Assembly: GCA_023101885.1 (NCBI GenBank)
Contig: JALPQD010000016.1
Coordinates: 12,215,634-12,279,633 of the forward strand
Reading direction: 5' to 3'
Source of the DNA: Typhlomys cinereus
Lineage: Eukaryota; Chordata; Mammalia; Rodentia; Platacanthomyidae
DNA: 64,000 nucleotides
The translations under genes and the position numbers were made by a program. The notes beneath the pieces are model-generated. The model was not told the DNA's origin. It made no database searches and worked only from the letters and a program-made list of their open reading frames with translations. This document shows, in pieces, positions 24,601 to 36,618 of the stretch. Position 1 is the first letter of the stretch, and every line of letters begins with the position of its first letter.

Positions 24601-25730
24601 TGAAGTGATTAAACTCAAAGAACTCTTAAATATCTCTATAATGGCAGCATGAAGTCCAACAAGGACAGGAAATTTTGGTGCAGGGGCCGGCAAACCTTGG
24701 CATATTTGCTAAAGAAAATATTCTTTACTCTTAGTCTCCATTTGAATGCATGAAACTGTTCGTGTGTGTCAGAATCTTATCAATATGTTTTATTATTGTA
24801 ATGGTGCAACTTTTATAGAGACATAGCACACTGCGGCCACATTGGATTTACATTTTCATTTGTGCGTGGGCAATATATCCTCCTAAATACGTGACAAGAG
24901 ATTGGTAAAATAAGATATGGTCCAGATTTCTGTTTATTAAGTGAAAGCACCTTAATTTAAAAAACATAAGTGCCCAATTGCTTCATTGAATATCTAGATT
25001 TGATCTTGTAGCAGAGGCACCGTCACTTCCTGCTGAAGTTATATATTGTAATGGTTGTCAAGTGAGCATTAGAGAGACTGTGGGCTCCATAGGAGACCCT
25101 TCCATCCTCAGATACTATGACTTATGCTTAATATGGAGTTTACAGTGTTTCTTTTCTGAAGGCTTACTATCCAGGACACCTGAAGGAGACTGGCCTCTAG
25201 AAGTATATTGGGAGGTAGAACATACAAGACTTGTTTTGATTGGTTTTCTGGGCTTCCTGTTGCAGACATAACACATGTTATTTCAAATACCTAATTAAAT
25301 ATTCCAAATACATAATCAGAATTACAATGTATGCATTGTTCAATGAAACTATTGGGATACAAAATCCCATAGATTCGTGTTACTGTCATTTTAATGTACA
25401 CAACATGAGTTGACTTAAATCCTTCCAATGGATGATTTATGTTTTGTTTAAGTCAAATTTTCCCAAGGCAAAAATCCAAGAAGCAATTTGGATCCTATAC
25501 AAATGATCAAAACTTTTCAGCTTTTTAGAGGAGTATATTAAAAGACCTATGTGATCGTATTGAAGAATTCACAATTCTGGCCTCTTAACATAGATGAAAA
25601 ACAGCTAAGAAATCACTTAGTCAACCACTAGTTTCCAATTAGAAAGTTGAATATTATAAAGCAAATTAGCTTGTGTGAGGTCACATGATTCCTCACTGGT
25701 ACCTCATTTTCAGTGTTTTTATTTTGAGTC
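24601..25730. other. Unique non-coding stretch
   Basis: No gene or nameable repeat. Confidence 0.4.
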
Positions 25731-25731
25731 T

Positions 25732-25777
<46 letters not shown>

Positions 25778-25783
25778 ACACAC
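25731..25783. repeat. (TG)n / (CA)n microsatellite with dyad symmetry
   Basis: About 22 TG units run directly into acacacaca (25775-25783), so the end can fold on itself. Confidence 0.9.
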
Positions 25784-27629
25784 ATGGTTACATATTATGT
25801 ATAATTGTGATTTACATTGTCAGCTCATCCATATTTTCTGAAAATGAACCGCTTTGAAACAAACTGATTTTTAAAAATATAAAACCATGTTGAAATGAAG
25901 TATAGATTTTATCAAAAAGGTATAAGTTAATTGGAAGGCATAGGAATATCCATTGTGCTAGTTGTCATGGGTATAATAAAACACATTTGATAGTTCTTAA
26001 AAATTCTATCATTCAGAAAGTTAGTTTGAAATCATTTTTTAATATTTAATGAGAAAATTTTAGCTTAGAGAATTTAACTAACTTGTTCAAAGATTTATGA
26101 CTGGCAGGTGGAGGAGACTTTTTTAAAGATTGGCTTGTGATCTTAACCACAGAACTTTGGTCTAGAATCACTGTGAGAGAAAATATGTGGATGGTTCATG
26201 AGAAAGCAAAGGATGAAAAGAACAGGGAAAATTCCTAAAATTAAAAGTGAGTCTTGTAGCAAGAGTGTAGTGGAAGGAATTTCAAGAGAGTATGGTAAGA
26301 AATGAAACAAAGGTAGGCAGGGACTACATCAGGAACACCAGTGGGATTTCAACTTGACTCCAAAGTCTGTGAAAGTTATTGAACAGCTTCTGTTAGATGT
26401 GTTGCACCTACTGGTGTTTTAGGAAGATCATTCCAGAATTAGCTTGGAAGATAGTGTACAAGAATGGGAAGGAAATACACATTATAAATCGTCACTGCCC
26501 ATGAGATTTTGTTAGTTTTGCCTGAAGAGGTTGGGACCGGAGAACTGACAACCTTATCATAAGATCAGCTTATGGGATCCCATGTCCGGAATCTTTTGAG
26601 TTGTGCAAAACATTTAGGTCAGAACTATGGTTGTACAGCTTATTTAGTTTACATTTTTAGATATTCCCAAAGAAAGGCATAACACGAGGGAAATCTGACT
26701 CAACACAAAACACACTGTCAAATTTATTTTTCACTTGGGTTTACAAGAAATTGAGTTAGTAAGCAACATGCCATGTACTAAAATCTGAATTTGCACAGAA
26801 GACAGTTTTTTTAAAGTCACTTATCCCTGCAAAGGAATATATCAAATTTCAAATATCAAATAATATTTTGTTACAGTTTCTTTGCTTGGCAATGTTGTGG
26901 TTTGTAGATTTTTCATTCCTATAATTAGTCTTTCATCTTAAACAGAGTGATAATTTGTTGCATGATATTCAGTCAGAAGTTGTGTTGTTGTTGATAAGGC
27001 GAAGCTTATCACAAGGTAGTGGGGGGAGTTTAATTTGCTGGAAGGGAACAGAATGTAAAAATGACATTATCCATTCAGTTGGACTGAAATCTTGGCAGCT
27101 GCTCTTCAGAAATACTGCTGACATGGTTTATATTATATTAAAATTCAGAATTACTGCTTTTTCATCAGTTTCTCTGTCTGCAGCTGGCATATCAGGTTGT
27201 CAGCATCTTGGGATTCTACTGGTCTCTGTTCAGTATAGGAATATTCCTTGAAACTTGCTTTGTATGGGCATATTTGTTCATTGATATCCTGCAGTCCTAT
27301 AAAGTGTAAATATATGTAACAGAAGTCATATAGTGCTTTAAAGTGTAAATGATGAATCATGGGCTGGTTTCTCTTTCCTCCATTTTCATGAGATTTGCTT
27401 AATAGCAAAGTGGTTCATCTGGGATGATGTGTCAAATACATTTTTTTTTTAATTTTCAAAATCACTGATTATTTTAAGGAGGGAATTTATGAGTAGATTG
27501 AACGATGGATGAATCCTAAAAGCTAAATTATTGCTAAAATGTGTGTAAAGACTTTCTGATGCTAAAAAAAAATTTCTTAAATGCAGCATTTGTCATTTAT
27601 AGTGGAAAAATAATATTCAATGAATTTTT
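25784..27629. other. Unique non-coding stretch
   Basis: AT-rich. A 98-codon plus frame at 26955-27251 overlaps an 85-codon minus frame; neither shows a domain. I see no repeats. Confidence 0.4.
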
Positions 27630-27970
27630 GGATGAGTGTCTGTATGTACACATGTGTGTAGGGGAAGGGCACATACCTGCATATACATGGAGGTCAGAGA
27701 AAGGCATACTGTGTTTTCATCTATTATTTTCTACTTGTGTCTTCAAGATAGGGTCTCTTCCTGAACCTGGAGCTCACGTTTTCTTGGCTTAGCTGGAATC
27801 TGTCCATCTCCAGCGTTCTTCCTGTCTCTATCACACTGAAAGCTGAGGCTGTAGGTCTCTGTAAGGATGCCTGAATTGTTAGGGATGTCTGCCAGTATTT
27901 AGCATACAAACTCTGTTCCTTGTGATTGTGGAACAATTGGCCTTAAACTCTGAGTCATCTCTCCAGCCCT
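27630..27970 (-). repeat. B3/B4-type SINE, minus strand, with a B1-like middle
   Basis: The plus strand reads 'catgtgtgtaggggaagggcacatacc', 'catggaggtcagagaaagg', 'tcttcaagatagggtctcttcctgaacctggagctcacg', 'ccatctccagcg', and ends 'tgagtcatctctccagccct', the antisense tRNA-like head. The 'ggtctcttcctgaacctggagctca' phrase is typical of a common rodent repeat with a 7SL-like part. It is diverged. Confidence 0.65.
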
Positions 27971-28536
27971 ATAATACTGTTTTAAAGGAATTACTGATCG
28001 TTCATATTACATACACAAACACAACTTTGGAAAATGTTGGGTTTCAGATTATCGTTAGCATATTTTCTGTGTATAATTGTGTTCTTCAGAAACTATAATG
28101 AAGCCTACTAAGTCAAAGATTTCACAAGGTTTTCAATAATGTTAAAATATGTGTATGTCTACATGTGGGTTCTGTAGATATTTATAAGCACTTATGTGGT
28201 TATTATGATAAAAACGAATTAGCATATTCATACTGAATTTGGAGGAGCCTTAAACATTGAATGTGAGATTTGATGAAGCTGAATTTCTCCATAGACTGGA
28301 TGTGCTCGAAGCTACTGAAATTGAACCTGAAGAGCTTAGCAGGTGGATATGTGGATTTGAAAATAAGAACTATGACTTTTCACAGTACCTGTTTAGAATG
28401 TACATGGGAGGGATCCTTCTTCTTGTGGAAAAAAAGGCCCAGCTAGACACAGGCAGGATGATCATGGCCAGAATTCTAATGGAAAAGACAAGGCTTCCCT
28501 GCTTAGACACTTGTGCTAGAGCATTTCTCCTGCCTT

Positions 28537-28539
<3 letters not shown>
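27971..28539. other. Unique non-coding stretch
   Basis: A 119-codon frame (28257-28616) begins here and runs into the following CA repeat. Its first 95 codons have no recognisable domain. Confidence 0.4.
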
Positions 28540-28587
<48 letters not shown>

Positions 28588-28594
28588 ACACACA
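28540..28594. repeat. (CA)n microsatellite
   Basis: About 27 CA units with one CT interruption near 28581. Confidence 0.9.
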
Positions 28595-30660
28595 GAGTCA
28601 TATATTATTCTCTTAACTTTGGACAAAGGCCATGATACATTAAATTGGCCTCTTCAGTTGTCACATAAACCTTCCAATGCCTAATGAGTCCAGAAAGAAT
28701 TTGTAATATTTATAACTGGTGAGCAAAATTAAAGATGAATTAAAACACAGGTGCATAATTCTAATAGCTTAGAACTCCATTTTCAGCATCCATACAAGCA
28801 GCTTTCTGGAATCAAAATACTGATTGAAACTTGGCAAGAGCAGCAATACTTTCTTTTGCCTTCAGTGAAACATAATAATTGTGTTTCAATAAAATTGATA
28901 TCATTAATTTATAATTATTGCTTTCTTCAGTTAGAAGATATGAATTTGAGAGTTTTGACCAAAGTGCAATCTCAAGAGAGAAATTAGAACCATTGCTGAT
29001 CAATACGAGCAGGGCATTCTGAATCATGACGAGGCTTTCATTAGCTGGAAGGGAGCACATTCAAAGGAATGCTAACAAGTATTGATGTTTAAATTTGATT
29101 TATCAATGCTATTTAAATGTATATCTGCACTGTGCAAGTTTATTTTTTTACATTAAAGATTATTCAGTGATATCTCCTGGGTTCAGACAACTTCTAAACA
29201 AGATAAAGCACCCTGTGAATTAATTAATTTCAGAGAAACAAGTAAACACAATTTGTGTCTTCTTTTCATTAAATTATCCTTTCATGTATTGATTTAGCAG
29301 GAACCAAAACTTATTTACCTAAGGAACCAAAACATATATACAACATTCTGTCATTTTAGGAACACATTTTCTGCAGGAGTGGTAAGGGATGGATGTGCAT
29401 TTGTGCATGTTCTCTGTTGAAGGAATTTTTCTGATACTGTTTCATGAGAGAAAAGCACTGTAGAATAACAGTCCAAAGAACCACAGTCAGCTAGTGTTTG
29501 CTTCTTACCTATTTTCGTTTTGTCTGATTTCTGCATGTGTAATAAAATTGCTATGAAGTTGGCATCAAATAAAGTACTATAGACTAAAATAATCACCTGC
29601 CAGACAATCAATTTCAAATGCCCCAGAGACCATCCAAGACCATCAAATAGCTTCACTTTTTCAAGTCTTTTAAATCAGCAGCTAACTGCAGTGTTACCCA
29701 ATTTTCAAATGGAGGAAAACTGAATAAATTGCATAAGAACCATTGCATGATTTGTATGAATTTGTGTATGAAGTTGTAATACATTTGTTAATTTTAATCT
29801 GCACCCAAAGTATGTAAATTACTATTTACTGAGGAAATGTTAATCTTGTGAGCCTGAATAGGTGAATAGTTATTAAATTTGGTCTCTTAAGGGCAGTTAC
29901 ATTCTGATGTTAGTGTGGAGACAGAGCCTGTGTAAGCTATCATTACACACTGGAAAAACTAGCCTCTGTAATTAACTTGCAATATTATACATAGGGCTCC
30001 AGTTACAGTAAAATCCAATTTTCCATAGTATACACACCAGGCAGCTTTGCTGAATATTAGATTTTAATGAGATTTATGACCTCATTCATAATTTATTCTT
30101 TAAGTTGGGAAAGTTTTGGTTAGAGTTCAAAGTCATGTCTGGAAGCATGAAAATAAAAATCTATACTGAGCTTGTTTGAAGACATTTTAGAATGAATTCT
30201 GAAAACTAAAGAGGGTGTATTAAATCTGAGGGCAAAATCATGCTGGCTCTAATCAGAGAGATGTTCTACAAGGAGACGTTTTTGCTGGTCTCTGGATAAG
30301 GGTTAGTATTTGCGACCTTTCTTTCCATTGGTGATTGGGCAGCTTGAAGGCATGACATGATCTAGTTGAGTGCATCACAAACTCCATAGGAAATCACCTG
30401 AGAATATCACGAAACAGTGGATGGTAATTCAGGTTTTATAGATGGGACTCACCAGTGTGAATTTCAAAAACAAGTAGGTTGAAGGACTTCATAAGTCATG
30501 TGGGTTTACACTTGTTCTATAGATAGCTTCCCCTTTCCTGCTGTTGTTTCTGTGAGCAAACTAAGACTCAAAAGAGTTGGAAAATACCTTCCACAGGCTA
30601 ATGACTCTTACGTGGCGTTGACTTTGAGTAGCTCCTCGAGTGATTTAAAAAAACCCCAAG
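28595..30660. other. Unique non-coding stretch
   Basis: Very AT-rich. No gene, RNA gene or clear repeat was recognised. Confidence 0.45.
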
Positions 30661-30790
30661 GCGTGCGCTATCTTTTCTCTCTGTCTTTCTCTTTCTGTCT
30701 TTCTCTCTCTTTCTTAGTCTTTCTCTCTGTTTCTCTCTCTGTTTCAGAGTCTGTCTCTCTGTATCTCTCTCTCTCTCTCATACACACACC
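30661..30790. repeat. CT-rich low-complexity tract
   Basis: Polypyrimidine plus strand of tctctctttct and tctgtctc units ending in catacacacaccc. It overlaps a 101-codon frame that is a product of the repeat. Confidence 0.8.
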
Positions 30791-30879
30791 CCAGAATTCC
30801 TGAAGATATCATCAGTGGTTTTACAATTTCACTGATACAACAAAGATAAAAACAATCCTTTGGGTCTCAAACTGAAGGC

Positions 30880-31330
30880 TTTACTATCCCCAGAGGAAAG
30901 TTTTTCCCCACCTCCACCTCCCTGCTTCCATAGCAACTCCTGAGAAGCCTTCTCTCTATCCACCCTACCCCCACTGCCTTACTACTACTGACCACTCTCA
31001 GGTTGACAGCCCCTTTATAACACAGAGACACAAGAAGTCCTGCCTAGAAACTCTCGGCTGTCTGCGCCTGCTCACTTCTCTCTGGCTCCCAGACTAGGTC
31101 TAGTCTCCCTTCCTGGCTCACCTCTGTGCTCCTGGATCCTCTTTTGTCCAAGCTGCCCCAGGTTTCTCTTTCCTCCTCTACCTGCTCTCTCTGTTCCAAA
31201 GCTATCACTTCCTTTCCAATGGTCCCCCACCAGATCCTTAACTCAAATAAATTTGCCTTTCTGAAGACTCCATAGTGTCAGTTTTTCTCTATTTTGGGCC
31301 CCCACATAGTCCCCACACATTGTTGGAGTC
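30880..31330 (+). mobile_element. Possible LTR remnant
   Basis: A pyrimidine-rich, balanced-composition block has a TATA-like 'cctttataacac' near 31011 and, about 225 bp later, 'ctcaaataaatttgcctttctg' (polyadenylation-signal-like, near 31243). This order and composition recall an LTR (U3-R-U5). I saw no terminal TG...CA with a target-site duplication, so the call is tentative. Confidence 0.35.
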
Positions 31331-31419
31331 ACTCCCTGACTTCTTATGCTTCCCATTTTTCCTAACAACAGCCTATGGGATGGGTTAAAAGTCACAGTGG
31401 ATTGAGATTTGGTGGTGAT

Positions 31420-34290
31420 TGATGTTGGATCTTGCCAAAACTTTTTCTCCATCTGTTGTAAGAATCTTGTAGTTTTGATCCTTGAATTTATTTATGTTAT
31501 GGATAATATTTATTGACTTGTATATGTTGAACCAACTTCCTGTTCCTGGAATAAATCCTACTTGATCATGGTAAATGATCTTTTTGATATGTTTATGAAT
31601 CTGGTTTGCTAAAATTTTGTTGAGGATCTTTGCATATGTGTTTGTCAATGAGATTGGTGTATAGTTTTTTTTTTTTATTATGTCTTTATTTGGTTTTGGG
31701 ATCAGTGTATGTTATCTTTATAGAAAGAGCTTGGAAGTGTTACTTCCTTTGATATTTTATGGAATAGTTTAATAGAAGTGATGTTAATAATTCTTTAAAT
31801 GTCTGGTAGAATTCTTCACTGAATTCATCCAGTCCTCGGTTTTGTTTGGTGGGAAGATCTGTAATTACCTATTTAACCTCCACTTGATATAGAACTATTT
31901 AAATAATTCAATTCATCCTGATTCAATTTAGGGAAGATTGCATATTTAGAAGTTCATTGATTTCTTACTGATTATCAAATTTTGTGGAGTATAAGTTTTT
32001 GAACTATGAACTTATTCTCTGTACTTCCTTGGTATCAGTTGTAATAACTCCATTTTCATCTCTAATATTATTAATTTGGATTTCTCTCTTTTGGTTGTGG
32101 TTAATTTGGCTAAGGTTTAATCAATCTTGCTTAATGTTTAAGAAAACCAGCTCTTTGCTTGTTTGGTTGATTCTTTCTATCATTTTCCTTATCTCAATTT
32201 CAGATATTTCTCCTCTGATTTTTCTAATCTGCTCATCTACTACTTTTAAGATTGGACTGTTCTCATTTTTCAAAAGCTTTAAATTGCATTGTTAAGCTAT
32301 TTTTTGTTATGCTTTCATTTTTTAATAAGCATTGAGTGCTAGAAACTTTCTTCTTAGGATAGCCTCCATTGTGTCACAGAGATTTTGATATGTTGTATAT
32401 TCTTCATCATTCCCTTCTAAGAATTTTTGAATTTCCATTTGACTTCTGCTTTGAACTCATTCCTTGTTCAGTATCATGGTATTTAATTTGCGGATTTTCT
32501 GTCAATTGCCTTGATGCAGATACCTAGCTTTATCCCATGATGCTCTGGTAAAGTAAAAGATAAAATTTCAGCTTTCCTATATATCTGGAAACTTGCTTTA
32601 TGGCCCAATATGTGGTCTGTTTTGGAGAAAGCTCCATGGGCTGCTGAAAAGAATGTGTATTCTTGGTGTTGTGAAGGACAAGTCAGTAGAGGTTGGTTGG
32701 GTTCATTTGGTTATGGTTTGATTTAGCTCCAGTGTGAGTCTCTTCAGTGTTTGGCTAGTTTATCTCTCCAATGGTGAGAGATGGGTGTTGAAGACCCCTA
32801 CTATTATTTTTTTTGGGTTGACTTGTTTTAAACAATGCAGTATGAGTGGGATGAACCTATATTAGGTGTGTATGTGTTCAGTATTATGAAGTCTCCTTGA
32901 TCAGTTGTTTCTTAGACTAATATGTAGTGTCCTTTTGTGTCTCCTATGATTTATTTTGGTTTGAAGTACATTTTGTTAGATACTAGAATTACTACTCTTG
33001 CTTGTTTCTTTGTTCCATTGCTTTACTTACTTTTGACCACCCTCTTACTCTAAGAATGTGCCTATCTTTTATGTTGAGATGTGTTTTCTGAAGGCAGCAG
33101 ATTGTTGGATTGTGATTTTTTAATCAATGTTTATAGCCTATGTCTCTTGATTGGAAAGATAATTACATTGACATTTAGGGTTATAATTGAGAAATGTTTC
33201 TTGATTCCTGTCATTTTATGAGTTTGTAGGGTTTTATGTGTTTTTATGTGCTTAATAGTTATTTTGGTATTATTTTTTCCCTTCTGTACTTTTGAGTATG
33301 TTTTTTCTTTTCCTTTCTTTTCTTTGAACTTGAGTAACTTTTCTAGCATCTTCTTCAGGCCTGGCTTGGTGGTTCTGTAGGCCTTCATCTTATCCTTATG
33401 GTGGAAAATTCTCTCTCCTTTAATCACGATTGATAGTTATAGTAGGTTTGTCAGCTTCATTTGACATTTATGCTCATTCACAACTTAAAGTGTATCTCTC
33501 CAAGCTCTTCTGGATTTTACTGTTTTAATTGAAAAATCAACTGTCATTCTAATAGGCTTACCTGTAAATGGACTTGATTTTTCTCTCCTGATGTTCTCAA
33601 TATATTCACTTTTTATTGTATCTCTACACTGTTTGTACTATTATTCATATGTGATAGCAAATTTTATTTTAATCATATCTGATTGGATATAATATGACTC
33701 TTATAATTGCATGGGGATCTCTTTCCTTAAATGTGGAAAATTTCCATTAACAATAGTGTGAAAATCTCTTCCAGTATGGCTTTTGAGATTTCTTTTTCTT
33801 GGATTTCATGAATGTAAAAATTTGGCTTCTTCATGTGCCCCACAGCTCTTGACTATTCCTCTCAAGTATTTTCTTAGCTTTTAAACCTTTTCAATTGATC
33901 AACTTTGTTTGACCATCTTGTCTTTTAGTTCCAATATTCTATTTTTTGGTCTTTTAGTTCTGTTGTTGAGACTCTCTATTGAGTTTTGGATTATAACTAG
34001 CTTATTTTTAATCTCAAATTCAATTTCTGTATGAGAGTTTTTTCAGCTGCTATATGTTTAGTTTTGTTTCTTTAACTGTCTTTTTATCTCATCCAGGTCC
34101 CCGTAATTTTCCTGCTCATATTTGCTTATGCAGTTATTTAGCTCCTCTCAGATTTCCTCTTTCAGTGTTTGATCATATTAATATTCAAGCTTTCAAAATA
34201 ATTATCATGGTTGTTTATTTCTTGACTAATATCCAAGAAGTTATTCTTGCTTGAATTCATCATTATGGGGTCGACATTTTTTGTTAGAGC
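31420..34290 (-). pseudogene. Old decayed L1, minus strand (ORF2 RT to ORF1 start)
   Basis: Read on the minus strand, it runs from the ORF1 start (near 34270) through the ORF1 C-terminal part (33290-33425) and the ORF2 endonuclease start (about 33120-33180, 'TLNVN' and 'PIKRHRL' are legible) to the reverse transcriptase region, where 31420-31648 still reads '[12 protein letters not shown]' and 'VGFIPG'. Many stops and frameshifts break both ORFs. The element stops inside the RT region at about 31420, so the 3' half of ORF2 and the 3' UTR are missing. It is clearly more diverged than the pair at 43476-56689, so it is an older insertion. Confidence 0.85.
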
Positions 34291-35029
34291 ATTTTTGTCT
34301 TAGTTTTCTTAGTTTTTGTTTTATTTCATGACTTCTTCTGACTATTTACTTGGGTGTTAGTGGAGTCAGTGTAGGGTTGCTTGGTGCTGTTTTGTGGATA
34401 AGGTTGTTATAGTGCCTAAGGAGTATATAAGCCCTACTCAGGTTAGGCAGGTAACAGAGTTTTGGTCTTGTTTTAACTAACAGACTTAAGATTGGGTATC
34501 AAGATTTGTCAGGTGAGGTTGGATGAAGTATCAGAGGAACTTTAAGATTATAAAATAGGGTGCGTTTAGTAGCCAGGTGTTAAAGAAAGTGTGATATGGC
34601 AGCTTTTTTATCCTTAGAGATGTGTGAGGGTGAATGCTTAACACTCTTAGGGATGGGTTTGCTATAAGAAATCTTAAACTGTGGTGACCAGTGGGTTGGA
34701 CTGAAGAGAGGTAACTTGATACACTATAAATGCCTGAAACTCCACAGAAGTAGACAAGACAGAGTGAACCCTAATGTCCATAGAAGCATACAGACAAAAG
34801 AGAGCAAAGGATTGGTGAAGGGAAGGGAGGGAATGGGAAGAAGGGAAGATGTGATGAATACTCAATATGTTTGTAAAAGTAGAAAAAATTAATAAAAAAT
34901 AAAGGCAAATAAAATGGGTTACTTATCTAAGAATTAGTTGAGAAGATCTTCTATTGACTGGTAAGATTTTTGGGGTCCTAATTTGTATGGTGTTGGCCCC
35001 CTGCTCCCTGGCCTGTGGTTTCTGTAGAT
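34291..35029. other. Non-coding, possible L1 5' flank, otherwise unassigned
   Basis: 34291-34440 may still be L1 5' UTR of the old element. A purine-rich plus strand (gggaagggagggaatgggaagaagggaag) at 34818-34850, followed by 'aataaaaaataaag', recalls an L1-like 3' end, but I cannot align it. Confidence 0.3.
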
Positions 35030-35291
35030 ACTTTTAAAATCTTGGAAGGGGTCTGGAAAGATGGCTCAGGGGTTAAGACTCTGTTTCACAAGCAAAAGAT
35101 TCTGAGTTCGGATCTTGAGTCTCAAGTAAAAAAAAAAAAATGCCAGGCATAAATGGTGGTGGCCTGTACATTGGGCCCTGATGAGCATAGCCTGGGAAAA
35201 CCCAGAGTGAACCAAGAAGAAGGTAGAAACAATCCAGGATGATTCTTGAAGTTATCCTTGTTCCTCCACAGGGACACATAGTGCCTTTGAT

Positions 35292-35328
<37 letters not shown>

Positions 35329-35354
35329 AAATAAAAACTTTTAAAAATCTTGAA
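35030..35354 (+). mobile_element. tRNA-derived SINE (older subfamily), plus strand, with TSD
   Basis: The body is 35048-35336: 'gtctggaaagatggctcagg' head, 'gagttcggatctt' (box B), 'atgccaggcataaatggtgg', 'gtagaaacaatccaggatga', 'ttcctccacagggacacatag', (CA)n at 35295-35326, then 'aataaataaaaa'. It is bracketed by acttttaaaatcttggaa (35030-35047) and acttttaaaaatcttgaa (35337-35354), an 18-bp TSD with small differences. Confidence 0.85.
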
Positions 35355-35996
35355 AGTCTTTTTTAATGATTTGCAGGGGTAAAGGGTCAGGATGTAGGCC
35401 ATGGTGCAAACACAGGCACAGGAGAGGTTCCCCAAGCCAAAAATCCCTCCATAGGAGAGCTCCAGCTTAGGGCGGGAGGTGGCCCAGGTTTGTGTTGTGT
35501 CATAATTAGGTACAGATGTCAACTTGATGGCTGAAGGTTCAAGCTCTGGGCACATTTGTAGATAATTGGTAGATGAGTTAATACCAAAACAAACCTGCAG
35601 GTGATTATCTAGTTGATGTGGCAGATGTAGCACATGTTGGATGGGACTAGACAGGTAAATAAAATAAGAGAGCTGGTTGAGGAAGTTGACATCCTTGTAC
35701 ATTTGAACAGACATGCTAGTTTGGCGGTTTGTCTCTTTCTCTCAGCTCTTATGTGGATATGGTGTGACCAGTTCCCTCAGTCCTAGTGTTGGTATGAGCT
35801 CTCATGTCAGGCAGATTATCATAAGAGAATAAACCCTTTTTTCCCTTAATCTGTTTGATGGTTGCTGTGTCCTTATCCAACCAATCTGGTAGACTAGGTC
35901 TCAGTTTGAATAAGAAGGATTCAAAGAAACATCTTTTGGAAAAAGGATATGGAATTATTTGAAATAAATAAGAAAAATAAGTAAAGTACAAGAATT
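35355..35996. other. Non-coding; old repeat end near 35720-35900
   Basis: 35720-35900 ('atgtggatatggtgtgacc...gagaataaaccc...ttgatggttgctgtgtcc') resembles the end of a rodent interspersed repeat, similar in kind to 9755-9845. A long minus-strand frame (35073-35714) crosses the SINE and this sequence and has no domain. Confidence 0.4.
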
Positions 35997-36320
35997 GTCA
36001 GGCCTTGGTGCTTCTGCCCAGTTGGTGCCTAAAGCCTGTTCTCTGGGGAATGTCACAGTAACACCCATGGGCAGGTGCTAGGAATTCCTCCCTAGATAAT
36101 TTAAGTTTTATCTCTTGCAGGAGGAATTCTTCTGGGAATTGGGTGTACCTCCTACTTGTTCTTATGGTTTTTTTGGGACTAGCTTCCTGCTCTCTGATCT
36201 AGAGAAAAAGCCTGCTTTTAACTTTAAATTAAATTGCAACTAGAGATTTCATGTCTAGTCACACACAGTAAGTAGATTTGTTAGCCAGAATGTATATACT
36301 GGTTTTAAAATCAGAGAGCA
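35997..36320 (+). mobile_element. Partial LTR, same family as 7906-8575
   Basis: It starts TGTCAGGCCTTGG. It shares ordered phrases with the LTR at 7906: 'gggcaggtgctaggaattcctccc', 'gggaattgggtgtacctcct', 'catgtctagtcacaca' and 'ttgttagccagaatgtata'. It stops before the TATA region of the other copy, so it is a truncated or rearranged U3. It lies just upstream of a frame resembling a retroviral envelope tail. Confidence 0.6.
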
Positions 36321-36405
36321 ACTTCAAGAGTCTTAAAACATAGGTGAGTAAAATTCCTACTTATGAACTAAATCAGAAATTCTAGAAGTATGAGACTTTA
36401 AAAGG

Positions 36406-36618
36406 ATGTTTGATCTCTCTTGGATTGTAATTTATGCTATCATAGGAGGAATTGTTCTTTTAATGATTATATTGCTTAAGTGTTTCTTGCAGCACATCTC
36501 TCAGCAGTACTCCATCAACAAGACCACACTACAGGAGCTTATGGCCCTTGAACATCCAAGCCATGGCCCCCCTAGAGACATGTTCCAGCTTGGATTGCAG
36601 AGATTTGTGAGGCCTTAG
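36406..36618 (+). pseudogene. Possible endogenous-retrovirus envelope C-terminal fragment
   Basis: A 70-codon frame. Residues about 5-29 are one strongly hydrophobic segment (isoleucine/leucine/valine/glycine rich). A short cysteine-containing juxtamembrane stretch and a polar tail of about 35 residues follow. That layout suits the membrane anchor and cytoplasmic tail of a retroviral transmembrane envelope subunit. The position 90 bp after an LTR fragment supports this, although the intervening gag, pol and surface subunit are absent. Stops lie immediately upstream in frame, so this is a remnant at best. A plausible splice donor (cataggtgagtaa, about 36339-36351) and acceptor (tttcttgcag, about 36482-36491) flank the start. 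The alternative is a chance hydrophobic frame. Confidence 0.35.

Noticed and set aside
28257..28616. 119-codon frame with an acidic, structured-looking start
   Set aside because: It ends in a (CA)n run, shows no known domain and has no matching neighbour exon; likely chance.
35073..35714. 213-codon minus-strand frame
   Set aside because: It crosses a SINE with its (CA)n tract and an old repeat; no domain, so not a gene.
36406..36618. A host micro-protein with a single membrane helix
   Set aside because: LTR sequence just upstream makes a retroviral remnant the better reading; without transcripts I do not call a host gene.
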